DNA of 64,000 nt from NCBI GenBank assembly GCA_016788525.1, contig JAEUPD010000019.1:1-64000 (forward strand), given 5' to 3'. The position numbers and the translations under genes were made by a program. This DNA comes from Rubrivivax sp. Its GTDB lineage: Bacteria > Pseudomonadota > Gammaproteobacteria > Burkholderiales > Burkholderiaceae_C. Position 1 is the stretch's first letter. The number at the start of each line of letters is the position of its first letter. The notes under the pieces are model-generated. The model was given only the letters and a program-made list of their open reading frames with translations. It did not search any database and was not told where the DNA came from. Of this stretch, positions 24,390-33,099 are shown one piece after another.

Positions 24390-25322
24390 TCAAGACGGAT
24401 ACCCGCGCGCGCGCTGGCTCACGAGCGCCACCGGCGTATCGCTGCGCGCCGCGGCGAGCACGTCGAACGCAAGCCCGCGGGCGTGGAACGGAGCCCACTG
24501 CCGCGCAGGATCGGTGCCCACCGGGCGCGCGAGATCGGTGGCCACCGCCGGGTCGTCGAGCTTCCACAGCAGCTCGATGCTGCCGGCGCCGCGTTGCGCG
24601 AGGCCCGACGCCTCGATCCAGCCCACATACTCCCGCGCCGCGCCGGCCACGACGGCGGGCACGCTGGCCAGCGGCACGTCGCTGCGCCCGAGCAGCGCCG
24701 GCCAGGCATACAGCGCTTCGCGAAGGCGCCGCGTGTCTTCGGCGGCAAGGAAGGCGAGCAGCTCGCCAAGCCGGGTGGCGAAAGCGCGGTCGATGCGCGG
24801 CACGAACGGCAGCACGAGCGCGACCGCCCGCTGCCAGCCCGGCTTGAGCACGCGCGACAGCGTGTGGGCGTGCAGCTTGGCCGACGCCCGCACGCCGGCT
24901 TCGGCCAGCGTGCGCGTGATCGACCATAGAGCGCCGTCGATGCGCGCAAGCCACGCATGCACCTCGGCGTCGGGGCAGGGCGGCGCTAGCGGCGCCACCA
25001 GCAGGTCGGCACCCAGGCGGCCGATCAGCGCGAGCGCGCCGCCTGCGCCGCCGCCGCTTCCGGGTGCCTCGCCGAGCATCGACGAGGCGGCGGCCTGCGT
25101 CATCGCCACCGCCGGCGGCTGCGTGCGGCCGGCGGCGCTCAGCGCCTCGAGCGTCGACTTCGGCCACTCGTCGGCGACCGGGTAGCCCGCGTACCCGGGC
25201 GGCAACGAGCGGGGGCGCACATGCGTCAGCACCGACGGCCACGCCCAGGCGTCGAAGAACAGCAACTCGTTGGGGTCCGCCAGGCGCGGCCCGTGCACCA
25301 GATAGCGCAGCGGCGCGTTCAC
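24390..25322 (-). CDS. Unknown protein coupled to the TIR-nSTAND-WD40 gene
   Basis: 310 aa with no family I recognise. It is soluble, without signal peptide or membrane helix; it opens with MNAPLRYLVHGPRLADPNELLFF, wait-free of low complexity, and contains an Ala/Leu-rich helical middle (VALVLPFVPRIDRAFATRL). The start overlaps the stop of the TIR-nSTAND-WD40 gene by four bases (ATGA), so the two are co-translated. That coupling suggests a partner, target-recognition, regulatory or immunity role in the same system. It ends 28 bases from the convergent LysR gene. Confidence 0.7.
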   Translation of the reverse strand: MNAPLRYLVHGPRLADPNELLFFDAWAWPSVLTHVRPRSLPPGYAGYPVADEWPKSTLEALSAAGRTQPPAVAMTQAAASSMLGEAPGSGGGAGGALALIGRLGADLLVAPLAPPCPDAEVHAWLARIDGALWSITRTLAEAGVRASAKLHAHTLSRVLKPGWQRAVALVLPFVPRIDRAFATRLGELLAFLAAEDTRRLREALYAWPALLGRSDVPLASVPAVVAGAAREYVGWIEASGLAQRGAGSIELLWKLDDPAVATDLARPVGTDPARQWAPFHARGLAFDVLAAARSDTPVALVSQRARGYPS

Positions 25323-28300
25323 GTCGCCGCCTCGGGCATGTGGCGTTCGCGTTCAGCGGCGGTGAGTTCGCGCGTGAGCCGCGTGCGTGCCTCGGCGATC
25401 AGGTCCGCGGCCTGCCAGTGCCACAGGCGCACGACGCCGTCCGACCCCGCGGTGGCAACGAAGCGGCCGTCGGGGCTGAAGGCGAACGCGGCCACGTTCG
25501 CTGCCGGCAGCGAGAGGCGGCCGATCTCGTGGCCGCCGGCCACGCTCCACAGGCGCACGTGATCGCGCTCGGACAAGGTGGCCAGCGTGCTCTCGTCCGG
25601 GCTGAAGGCGCAGGCAGTCACGGCGCGGTCGTGCGCGAGTGTGCAGCGGGGTGTGGCGGCCGCGGCGTCGCCCGGCGGCGCGCCGTCAAACAGGCCCAGC
25701 AGCTTGTCGCCGAGCGCCACCACGCTCGTGCGAGCGCTCGCGCTGGTCAGCGGCAGCCGCACCGCGGCCGCATGCTCTTCGAGCACGGCACGTGCAGGCG
25801 CGGCGTCGTCCACCATGCGGCCGGCTTCGAGGTCCATCCACAGCGGCTCGATGTGACCGGGCCCCCGCCGCGCGCCGATCGCCAGGTGCCGCCCGTCGGC
25901 GCTGAACGCGACCTGCAGCACCGCCACCTCAGCCCGCAGCAAGAGGCGCCCGCGCAGGTCCTGCGTATCCCAGGCCGCCAGCGAGCCGTCTGCGCGCTGC
26001 GTGACGAGCGTACGGTCGTCGGCGGCAAAGCGCACGTGCTGCACACCCCCGGGGCACACGACGCGCGCACGCTCGCCGCCGGCCTCGTCGGTGTCCCACA
26101 CGTGCACCACGCCGTTGCCGGCGGCAGTGGCCAAGGCAGTGCCGTCTGGGCTGAAGTCCAGGTGCCACACCGAATCGCCGTGGCGCCAGGTGTGCACGGG
26201 CGTGAACTCAGGCGTGCGCCACAGCCGCGCGAAGTGCTCGGGCGACGCCATCGCGGCCAGTTGCCCGTCGCGGCTCCAGGCCACCCGCGCCCCGTTGTCG
26301 GCGAGCTGGCGCCGCTCCTGGAGGTAGCTGTCCCACAGCCACACCTCCCACGAGCCGCCGGCGGTGAGCACGAAACGACCGTCGGTCGGCCGGTGCAGCA
26401 CCTGCGTGTTGCCGTGCAGGCTTGCGCTGCCCACCTGGCCGAGCCGCTGCCCGGTGCGCCAGCGCCACGCGTTGGCCGGGCCGCCCAGGCGCTGTTCGAG
26501 CAGCACCTCGCGGTCGGCGGCGAAGTCGATGCCGAGGACCGGGCCCGTGTCCTCCACCGGCAGCGGCACCGCGGTGATCGGTGCGACGTCGAACGCCCAC
26601 ACCAGCGTGCGTGTCGTGAAGCCCACCGCGAACAACGCGCCGTCGGCGCTGAACGCGATGGCCGTGGGAGTGCCGGGCAGATCCGGCTTGCCGCCAGTGT
26701 TGCCGGGCAGCACGATCGGCACCTGCGCCATCTTCTGCAGGCTGACCTGCCACAACACCAGCCAGCCGTCCTCGCACACCCCGACGGCGCGGTCGCCATC
26801 GCGGCTCCAGCCCAGCATCACCACCTCCTGGGCGAGGGTGCCGAGGTCCTGGGCGGCGCCACTGGCCGGGAACCACAGGAAGAGCTGCTTGCCGCGCCCG
26901 CAGACCGCAAGGGGATGCACCGGGTTGAGCGCCCATGCATCGCGCGCCACCGGCCCACCCGGACAGTCAAGCCGGGTCCGTGCCAGCAACGCCAGGCCCT
27001 GGCGCAGCCCCTGGTCGGCTTCGAGGCGCGCCTCGGGCACGTCGCGAGCCTGTTGCATCGCCTCGATGGCCAGCAGCAGGCCGCGCTCGCACACCTCGGC
27101 CGGGTCGAGTGCCAGCGCCACCTGCGCCTGGGCGGCCAGGTGGCGCACGCGCGCGGCAGCGGCGCGGCGCGCGTGTGCCGCGCCACGCGCGAGGCTGGCG
27201 TCGACAAAGGCGATCAGCTCGGCGTCATCGTCGAGCGCGCCGGGTGCGGTGCCCGCCTCCGCAACGGCCCGCGCGCTCTCCTGGCGCCAGCGTGCCGCGG
27301 CCTCGAGCATGTGGCCCCCAAGGTGCGCGGCCTCGATGTCGCGCCCGCTCGCGCGCCAGGCCGAAAATGTGGGGCCGATGTCGCGCCGCCATGCCAGGAC
27401 CTCGCGCGCCTCGGCCACCCACTCGGCCAGCGGCGCCCAGGCCCGGAACAGCGCCTCGTGCACGACTTCCACGACCGCCTGCGCGCCGCTGCCGCGCGTG
27501 AGCAGCAGTCGTTCATCAACGAGGCGCGTCACGATCGGCGCGAGCGGCGCCGGCACGCCGGACAGCGCCACCGCGCGGCCAACCACCGCGCCGCCTTCGC
27601 CCAGACTCGCCATGCGCAGCAGCAAGCCGCGCAGCGCCTGCATCTGCTCGGCGCTTGGCCTCAGCACCGACCAAGTGCGCTCGACGCAGCGCGCCACCGC
27701 GCCCTCGAGGCCGCCCAGCACCGTGCGGTAGTCGGCGAGCGTGATGCGCCCGCTGTCGCGGCCGCGGCCCTGCCACAGCTCGCGCAACGCGAACGCCAGC
27801 AGCGCGAGGCCGTCTCGGCCACGTGCTTCGTCCACCAACGTGGCGACAAGCTCACGCTCGACTTCGATGCGGGCGAGCGCCGCCGGCCCTTCGATCACCT
27901 GCGCGATGCCCGATGCCGGCAAGGGACCGATCGCGTAGAGGTCGGTCGCAAGCGAGCGCTCGGCCAGGCGCGCCTGCAGTGCATCCAGGTGATCGAGCCG
28001 CAGCGTGAGCAGCACGACCAGCGGCAGCGCGGCCGCTGCGCAGGCCAGCAGACATGACAACGCCGCTTGCGCATCGGTGGCGAAGGCGCGCTCGGCCTGG
28101 TCCATCACCAGCACCACCACGCGCTCGGCCGCACCCGGCTGCGCCTGGCGCAAGCGGCGCAGCAGCGCATCGAGCGCATCGGCGTCGCCCCCCACCGCCG
28201 CCTGCACGGCCTTCAGCGCGGTGGAGTAGGCCGGCGGCTTCTTCGGGAATGCGGCCACCAACGACTCGGCCACGGCGCCGGCGAGCCCCGGGCCGGCGAC

Positions 28301-28960
28301 GACGGGAGCGGTGACGATCCAGCGGTCACCGCGCCGGCGCAGGCGCGGCAGCACGCCGGCGCGAACCACCGACGACTTTCCACTGCCGGAGGCGCCCGCC
28401 ACGCACACGAGGCGCCGGCCGCTCACGCGGGCCTGTTCGAGCAGCTCGAGCACGGCATCGGTGTCTTTGTCGCGGCCGAAGAAGATGGCCGCGTCCGCTT
28501 CGTCGAAAGCCATCATGCCCGGGTACAGCGGGCGCGAGCCGTCCCACGGAAACGGCGCCTCGGCGCGCCCTTGCGCGAGCGAGAAGGCGCCCGCCAGGCG
28601 CTGCCTCAGCTCGGCTTCGGAGGCGGAGAAGTCCACCACGGCGTGGGTGTCGGTGAGGATCGACGGCAGCTCGGCGCCGTCCAGCCGGATCGCGATCACC
28701 GGCCGCCGCCGGGCGCGCGCCTGTGCAAGCTCGGCAAAGCACCACTTGGAGTCGTTGCTGTTGCGGCTGCACAGGTAGAGCACCGCCACGCAGCTCGCGA
28801 GCTGCCAGTTCAGCTCGTCTTCCCACCGTCGGCCAGCGGGGATGCCGATTGCGGGGTCGAAGTCGATGAAGGCCATGACGTGCTCGGCGGCGAGCAGCGG
28901 GCGCAGGCGCTCGACGGCGGCGTTGTCATGGCTGCTGTGGCTGACGAAGAGGCGGCCCAT
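25319..28960 (-). CDS. TIR-nSTAND-WD40 protein, candidate anti-phage NADase sensor
   Basis: 1213 aa. Residues 1-about 125 are a TIR domain (RLFVSHSSHDN; SKWCFAEL with Glu77 in the catalytic-Glu position of TIR NAD hydrolases). An nSTAND1-type NTPase follows, opening with LYPGMMAFDEADAAIFFGR, Walker A GASGSGKS at 189-196 and Walker B VLVMDQAE near 284-290. After a helical region comes a WD40 propeller from about 700 to 1195, with repeats such as FSPDGTALATAAGNGVVHVWD. In bacteria this layout suggests a sensor propeller, a switch ATPase and a toxic NAD-depleting effector that causes abortive infection; direct evidence for this protein is lacking. The ATG at 28960 precedes the TIR domain directly. 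Confidence 0.88.
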   Translation of the reverse strand: MGRLFVSHSSHDNAAVERLRPLLAAEHVMAFIDFDPAIGIPAGRRWEDELNWQLASCVAVLYLCSRNSNDSKWCFAELAQARARRRPVIAIRLDGAELPSILTDTHAVVDFSASEAELRQRLAGAFSLAQGRAEAPFPWDGSRPLYPGMMAFDEADAAIFFGRDKDTDAVLELLEQARVSGRRLVCVAGASGSGKSSVVRAGVLPRLRRRGDRWIVTAPVVAGPGLAGAVAESLVAAFPKKPPAYSTALKAVQAAVGGDADALDALLRRLRQAQPGAAERVVVLVMDQAERAFATDAQAALSCLLACAAAALPLVVLLTLRLDHLDALQARLAERSLATDLYAIGPLPASGIAQVIEGPAALARIEVERELVATLVDEARGRDGLALLAFALRELWQGRGRDSGRITLADYRTVLGGLEGAVARCVERTWSVLRPSAEQMQALRGLLLRMASLGEGGAVVGRAVALSGVPAPLAPIVTRLVDERLLLTRGSGAQAVVEVVHEALFRAWAPLAEWVAEAREVLAWRRDIGPTFSAWRASGRDIEAAHLGGHMLEAAARWRQESARAVAEAGTAPGALDDDAELIAFVDASLARGAAHARRAAAARVRHLAAQAQVALALDPAEVCERGLLLAIEAMQQARDVPEARLEADQGLRQGLALLARTRLDCPGGPVARDAWALNPVHPLAVCGRGKQLFLWFPASGAAQDLGTLAQEVVMLGWSRDGDRAVGVCEDGWLVLWQVSLQKMAQVPIVLPGNTGGKPDLPGTPTAIAFSADGALFAVGFTTRTLVWAFDVAPITAVPLPVEDTGPVLGIDFAADREVLLEQRLGGPANAWRWRTGQRLGQVGSASLHGNTQVLHRPTDGRFVLTAGGSWEVWLWDSYLQERRQLADNGARVAWSRDGQLAAMASPEHFARLWRTPEFTPVHTWRHGDSVWHLDFSPDGTALATAAGNGVVHVWDTDEAGGERARVVCPGGVQHVRFAADDRTLVTQRADGSLAAWDTQDLRGRLLLRAEVAVLQVAFSADGRHLAIGARRGPGHIEPLWMDLEAGRMVDDAAPARAVLEEHAAAVRLPLTSASARTSVVALGDKLLGLFDGAPPGDAAAATPRCTLAHDRAVTACAFSPDESTLATLSERDHVRLWSVAGGHEIGRLSLPAANVAAFAFSPDGRFVATAGSDGVVRLWHWQAADLIAEARTRLTRELTAAERERHMPEAAT

Positions 28961-29164
28961 GCGGGTGGCAAGGAAATGGATCGATGATCCTGCTTGGCGG
29001 CCCACATCGCAACTCGCGCGCGCCGGCCAGCGCGCCAGGCCGCGCGAGCACGCAGGCATGCAGCCCCACCGGGTGCGCGCACACCGCGACGATGACTCAC
29101 GGGTCGATCGTGGGCACCCCGAATGCGGGCCGCAGCGGGTGCGCAACGGAAGGTGCGCGGGAGG

Positions 29165-30127
29165 CTACTGCGGCTCCATCACGGCGCACCCACCGAACAC
29201 GTCGGCCACCCCGAGGCCCAGGCGCTCGCAGATCTTGCCGATCGGCAAGCGGCGCTTGTGGAGGTCCAGTGCGCTCGTGATCCGGACCACGCAGTCACCG
29301 CACTGCACGGACAGTGCATCGTGCTCAATCGCCTCTATCCGGCCTGGCACGTGAACTCCCGGCAATGTGGCACCACGCTCCACGGCCAGAGGATGCAGGA
29401 GCTTTGCGCCAATGCCCGCAACCGCATGGGCAAAGGGATTGGGTGCCGATCCGTAGCTCAGCCCTCGGGTGAACCTGTCGATCCGGTCGAACCCCCAGCG
29501 AAAGTCCAGCCTGCCGTTGTTCGGGGGCAGGTCCTTGAGCCCGTAGTAGCGAGAGGGTGAAGCGGGCTGGACCGTTCTAGGCAGCCCTGTCTCGAGCTTG
29601 GGGATGATCTCTTCGCGAAGCAGGCTGACGCCAACGCCAAACGACCGTTGACACAGGGCCAGCGCGGTCTCCTTGCCCGACAGGGGAAACATCCGCTGGC
29701 TCACGATGTCTCCGGTGTCGATCGTTCGCTCCATGATGTGCCACGCCACACCATAGTCGCTGTCGCCATTGATGATGGCCCAGGAGAAGATGTTCGTTCC
29801 GCGGTATCGAGGCAGGGGCGCCGCATGGAAGTTGATCGCCACCCCCGGAAGTGCCAGGATCTCCGGCCCCAGAATGCAGGGGTTGTAGATGCTGAACAGG
29901 TAGTCCGGGGCGATCGCCCTCAACCGCTGGAGCACGGGTTGCGAGTTGGGTGCGGCGGACTCGAGATACTCGATCCCATGTTCGGCGCAGAACCGCTGGA
30001 TCAGCGAACCAAGTCCGGTCAGGCTGGGGTGGGAGATGACCAGCGAAATCTCGCAGTCCCCTGACTCCTGGAAGGCCCGCAGCGACGCCAGCCCCACGTT
30101 CAGATTGGCGATGACGACGAGCTTCAT
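29165..30127 (-). CDS. Stand-alone formyltransferase-domain protein
   Basis: 320 aa with a formyltransferase N-terminal domain. The catalytic triad of methionyl-tRNA/sugar formyltransferases is present as Asn99 and His101 (NFHAAPLPRYRG) and Asp137 (IDTGDIV). The family helix after the motif and a Fmt-like C-terminal region follow. It is not a normal fmt, since no def or tRNA-processing neighbour is present. Related orphan enzymes formylate nucleotide amino sugars or peptide natural products using 10-formyltetrahydrofolate. The gene is visibly less GC-rich than its neighbours and stands alone, suggesting horizontal transfer. Confidence 0.85.
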   Translation of the reverse strand: MKLVVIANLNVGLASLRAFQESGDCEISLVISHPSLTGLGSLIQRFCAEHGIEYLESAAPNSQPVLQRLRAIAPDYLFSIYNPCILGPEILALPGVAINFHAAPLPRYRGTNIFSWAIINGDSDYGVAWHIMERTIDTGDIVSQRMFPLSGKETALALCQRSFGVGVSLLREEIIPKLETGLPRTVQPASPSRYYGLKDLPPNNGRLDFRWGFDRIDRFTRGLSYGSAPNPFAHAVAGIGAKLLHPLAVERGATLPGVHVPGRIEAIEHDALSVQCGDCVVRITSALDLHKRRLPIGKICERLGLGVADVFGGCAVMEPQ

Positions 30128-30508
30128 GGGGCACCCATCGCCCGGTCATCGGCTCGGTCGAGGCGTTGCCGCGGGGGCTGGGCCGCGGTATGCGGAAGGG
30201 GCGGGCAGGTCGTCATCACCCGGCATCGGGTTCGCAGCCAGTTGCCACGGAATCGATCAGCATTGCGTTGGACAGGTGCGGTCAGTGCACGGCAAGAAAC
30301 CGGGCGCCGGGCGCCACGATCAGTCTGCTCGCGTCAACCCCTTAGGGTACCTGCAAGGGGCCTGGTCGGGCCGCGGCGCCAGCCTGGGGCAGTGACAATT
30401 GCAGCACCCACCGAACCTGGATCCCGGCGTTTGTGCACAGGAGGCGCTGCGGCAGCCTTGGCCGCCGGCCACGGTGCAGCGCCTTCTCGCGAACCCGGGA
30501 GTTGCCGC
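30128..30508. other. Intergenic region between divergent formyltransferase and DehI genes
   Basis: 381 bases. A long in-frame extension of the downstream gene reads through most of it but has no recognisable similarity and a coding bias unlike its neighbours. CCCCTT (30338-30343) and AAGGGG (30355-30360) form an imperfect hairpin or operator with an 11-base spacer. Nothing else is recognised. Confidence 0.5.
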
Positions 30509-31402
30509 ATGACGACGATCGACTTCTCGCTCTCGCGCCCGGCGCTCGCACCGCCGCTCAGGCCGGTGCCCGAGTGGCGTGCCGAGGGTTCGCTGCGAGA
30601 CGCCTACGCCGCATTGCGCGCGGCGATGCAGGTCCCGTGGGTCGGCGTCATCAACCAGGCGCTCGCGCACTACGAGGCCTTCTACCTCGGGGCCTGGCGT
30701 TGCCTCGCGCCCGCGGTGGCCAGCCGCTGGTTCGCCGAGCGCAGTGCGGCGATCGCGCGCGCCGCGGTGGACGGCATGGCCGCGCTGCAACCGGACGACC
30801 TTGCCGCACGGCTGGTCGCGCGCGGCTACGGCGAGCGCGAGCTCGACGCGATCCGCGGCACGCTCGACGTGTTGAACCACGGCAACCCGCAATACTTCAT
30901 CTACGCGACGGCAGTGCGCTATGCGCTGGCCGGCGCAGCGCTCGGGCGCGACGATCCGGTGGCATGCGCCAGCCCGCGGGCGGGCGGTGCGATTGCACCC
31001 CACTGGACCGGGGGCGCGCTGGTGATGGTGGAAGAGCACCACGCACTGGGCGACCTGCGGGTGCTCTACGCCGAGATCAAGCGCGGCCTGGACCTGCCCT
31101 TCGTCAACTCCGACTACAAGGCGCTCGCGCGCTGGCCCAACGCCCTGGCCGAGGCCTGGGCCGGCCTCGCGCCGCGCCTGGACACGGCGGCCTACCGAGA
31201 CCTGCGCGAACGCCTGCAGGGGTTGGCAGTGCAGGCGGCACACGAGCTGCCGGTCGCCTGCAGCCTCGGCGCCGACACGGCGCGCGCGCTCGGCGTCTGC
31301 GAGGCTCAGCTGGCCGAGCTGCGCGAAGTCATCGCCCTGTTCCAGTGGCTGCTATCGGGGCTCATCGTCAACGTGACCTGGATACGCGCGTCGCTGCGCT
31401 GA
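30509..31402 (+). CDS. DehI-family (group I haloacid dehalogenase-like) protein
   Basis: 297 aa resembling the DehI family of all-helical group I 2-haloacid dehalogenases: RPVPEWRAEGSLRDAYAALR near the start, VPWVGVINQALAHYEAFYLGAWR next, and VNSDYKALARWPNALAEAW in the second half. DehI enzymes hydrolyse 2-haloalkanoic acids with inversion of configuration. Many family members in Burkholderiales have no tested activity, so the reaction is tentative. The ATG at 30509 begins the family region. No haloacid transporter or regulator lies beside it. Confidence 0.75.
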   Translation: MTTIDFSLSRPALAPPLRPVPEWRAEGSLRDAYAALRAAMQVPWVGVINQALAHYEAFYLGAWRCLAPAVASRWFAERSAAIARAAVDGMAALQPDDLAARLVARGYGERELDAIRGTLDVLNHGNPQYFIYATAVRYALAGAALGRDDPVACASPRAGGAIAPHWTGGALVMVEEHHALGDLRVLYAEIKRGLDLPFVNSDYKALARWPNALAEAWAGLAPRLDTAAYRDLRERLQGLAVQAAHELPVACSLGADTARALGVCEAQLAELREVIALFQWLLSGLIVNVTWIRASLR

Positions 31403-31627
31403 GCCTCTCGCCACCGGGCAGGGCGCATGTCGCGGTGCCGCCGCACACGAGAGCCACCTGCCCCGCCGCGCCAACGAATGTCTGGCCGCCGCGCTCCAGC
31501 GGGCCGGCGTGGCGGTGGTGGGCCGCGGCCATACGGTCGCAGCAAGACGACGCGATGCGCCAGGTGCTGGCCGAGGTGCTGGGGCTGGCGCAAACTCCGG
31601 CAGATCACATCAGCGAGGAGCTCGACC
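31403..31627. other. Gap upstream of the patatin gene, possible gene remnant
   Basis: 225 bases without a recognised gene. An open frame ending at 31641 encodes a plausible C-terminus (MRQVLAEVLGLAQTPADHIS and following acidic residues from 31555), overlapping the patatin start. It may be a 28-aa peptide or the remains of a decayed gene; evidence is weak. Confidence 0.3.
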
Positions 31628-32920
31628 ATGCCGCGCACTGAAGCCACCGGCCGCCCGCGCGCGACACGCCCGCCCGCCGCACTCTCCGCGCAAGCGGTCA
31701 AGACCGGGGCCAAGACCGCGACAAGGGCGGCGAGCAAGGCCGCGGCCACGGCCGTCGAACGCCCGCGCCAGACGGTGCTGGTGCTGCAAGGCGGCGGGGC
31801 ACTCGGCGCCTACCAGGCCGGTGTCTACGCCGCGCTGCACGAAGGCGGCATCGAGCCCGATTGGGTGATAGGCACCTCGATCGGCGCCATCAATGCCGCC
31901 ATCATCGCCGGCAACGAACCGGGCGAGCGGCTGGCCCGGCTGGAATCGTTCTGGCAGCAGGTGGAGCAAGCGAGCCACGGCCTGGGCGTGGCCGGCCCCT
32001 GGGAGGCGATGACCCGCGGCGTCGGCCCGGCCTGGTTGTCGATGTGGAACCAGGCCTGGTCCAGCAGCCTGGCCAATGCGCGCACGGTGGTGCAGGGAAT
32101 TCCACCCTTCTTCACGCCCAACCCGCAGGCGTGGCTGGGGCTGCATGCCCAGCTGGGGGTGGAGCAGGCCGCGTGGTACCAGACGACGCCGCTGCGCCAC
32201 ACGCTGGGCGCCCTGGTGGACTTCAAGCGCCTGGCGCAAGGCAAGATGCGCCTGACGGTGGGCGCGGTCAATGTGCGCAGCGGGCAGATGCACTACTTCG
32301 ACAGCCGCGATCGCCGCCTCGCGGTCGACCACATCATGGCCTCCGGCGCGCTGCCGCCAGCCTTTCCGGCCGTGCGCATCGATGGCGAGCCCTACTGGGA
32401 TGGCGGCGTGTATTCCAACACCCCCATCGAAGCCGTGCTGGACGACAAGCCGCGGCGCGATTCGCTCATCTTCGCCATCAACCTGTGGCCGCCCGGCGGG
32501 CCCGAGCCGGAGTCGATCTGGCAGGTGATGGGCCGCAGCAAGGACATCCAGTACGCCAGCCGTGCCGACAGCCACATCGCGCGCCAGCAGCAGATCCACC
32601 GCCTGCGCCACGTGATCCGCGAGCTGGCCCGTGAGGTGCGCCCAGAGCGCGCCGATGCGCCCGAGGTGAAGTCCCTGGCCGACTGGGGCTGCGGCACCAC
32701 GATGCACGTGGTGCGCCTGCTCGCGCCGCGGCTGGATGGCGAAGACCACACGAAGGACATCGACTTCACCGCCGCGGGCATCCGCGCGCGCTGGCAAGCC
32801 GGTTATGCGGACGCTTCCGCGGCATTGGCGCGTGGCGCCTGGCGTGAGCCTTGTGATCCGATCGATGGCGTGGTGGTGCACGAGGCGCCGCCGCGCGCCA
32901 GGGCGCCCCGGGCGCCTTGA
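31628..32920 (+). CDS. Patatin-like phospholipase (DUF3734 type)
   Basis: 430 aa. After a basic, Ala-rich start, the patatin oxyanion loop GGGALGAYQAG begins near residue 55, the nucleophile is Ser84 (GTSIG) and the catalytic dyad Asp lies in DGGVYSN near 258. The C-terminal third (SRADSHIARQQQIHRLRHVI) is the DUF3734 region common in alphaproteobacterial and betaproteobacterial patatins. It is a serine acyl hydrolase likely acting on membrane lipids. GAGGAG at 31615-31620 sets the ATG at 31628; a longer reading from 31427 lacks support. Confidence 0.92.
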   Translation: MPRTEATGRPRATRPPAALSAQAVKTGAKTATRAASKAAATAVERPRQTVLVLQGGGALGAYQAGVYAALHEGGIEPDWVIGTSIGAINAAIIAGNEPGERLARLESFWQQVEQASHGLGVAGPWEAMTRGVGPAWLSMWNQAWSSSLANARTVVQGIPPFFTPNPQAWLGLHAQLGVEQAAWYQTTPLRHTLGALVDFKRLAQGKMRLTVGAVNVRSGQMHYFDSRDRRLAVDHIMASGALPPAFPAVRIDGEPYWDGGVYSNTPIEAVLDDKPRRDSLIFAINLWPPGGPEPESIWQVMGRSKDIQYASRADSHIARQQQIHRLRHVIRELAREVRPERADAPEVKSLADWGCGTTMHVVRLLAPRLDGEDHTKDIDFTAAGIRARWQAGYADASAALARGAWREPCDPIDGVVVHEAPPRARAPRAP

Positions 32921-33099
32921 ACCCCGTCGATCACGCGCACGCCGACATCGGCGACCGCCTCGGCGCGTGGAGGCTGCCCCGCGGCCGTGGCAGCCGGCCA
33001 GCTGCCGGCACGGGGGCGCTGCCGCGGCTGCGGTGGGCCGCACCAGGATCGCTCGGCACCCGAGAACCGGCGCCAGCGTCCCGATCAGCCGGCGCGCCG

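Noticed and set aside
25064..28057. 997-codon plus-strand frame opposite the TIR-nSTAND-WD40 gene
   Set aside because: Low-complexity Arg/Ala/His-rich translation; the minus strand encodes clear TIR, P-loop and WD40 motifs.
31427..31627. N-terminal extension of the patatin protein
   Set aside because: Arg/Pro-rich with no family similarity; a good ribosome binding site and ATG lie at 31615-31630.
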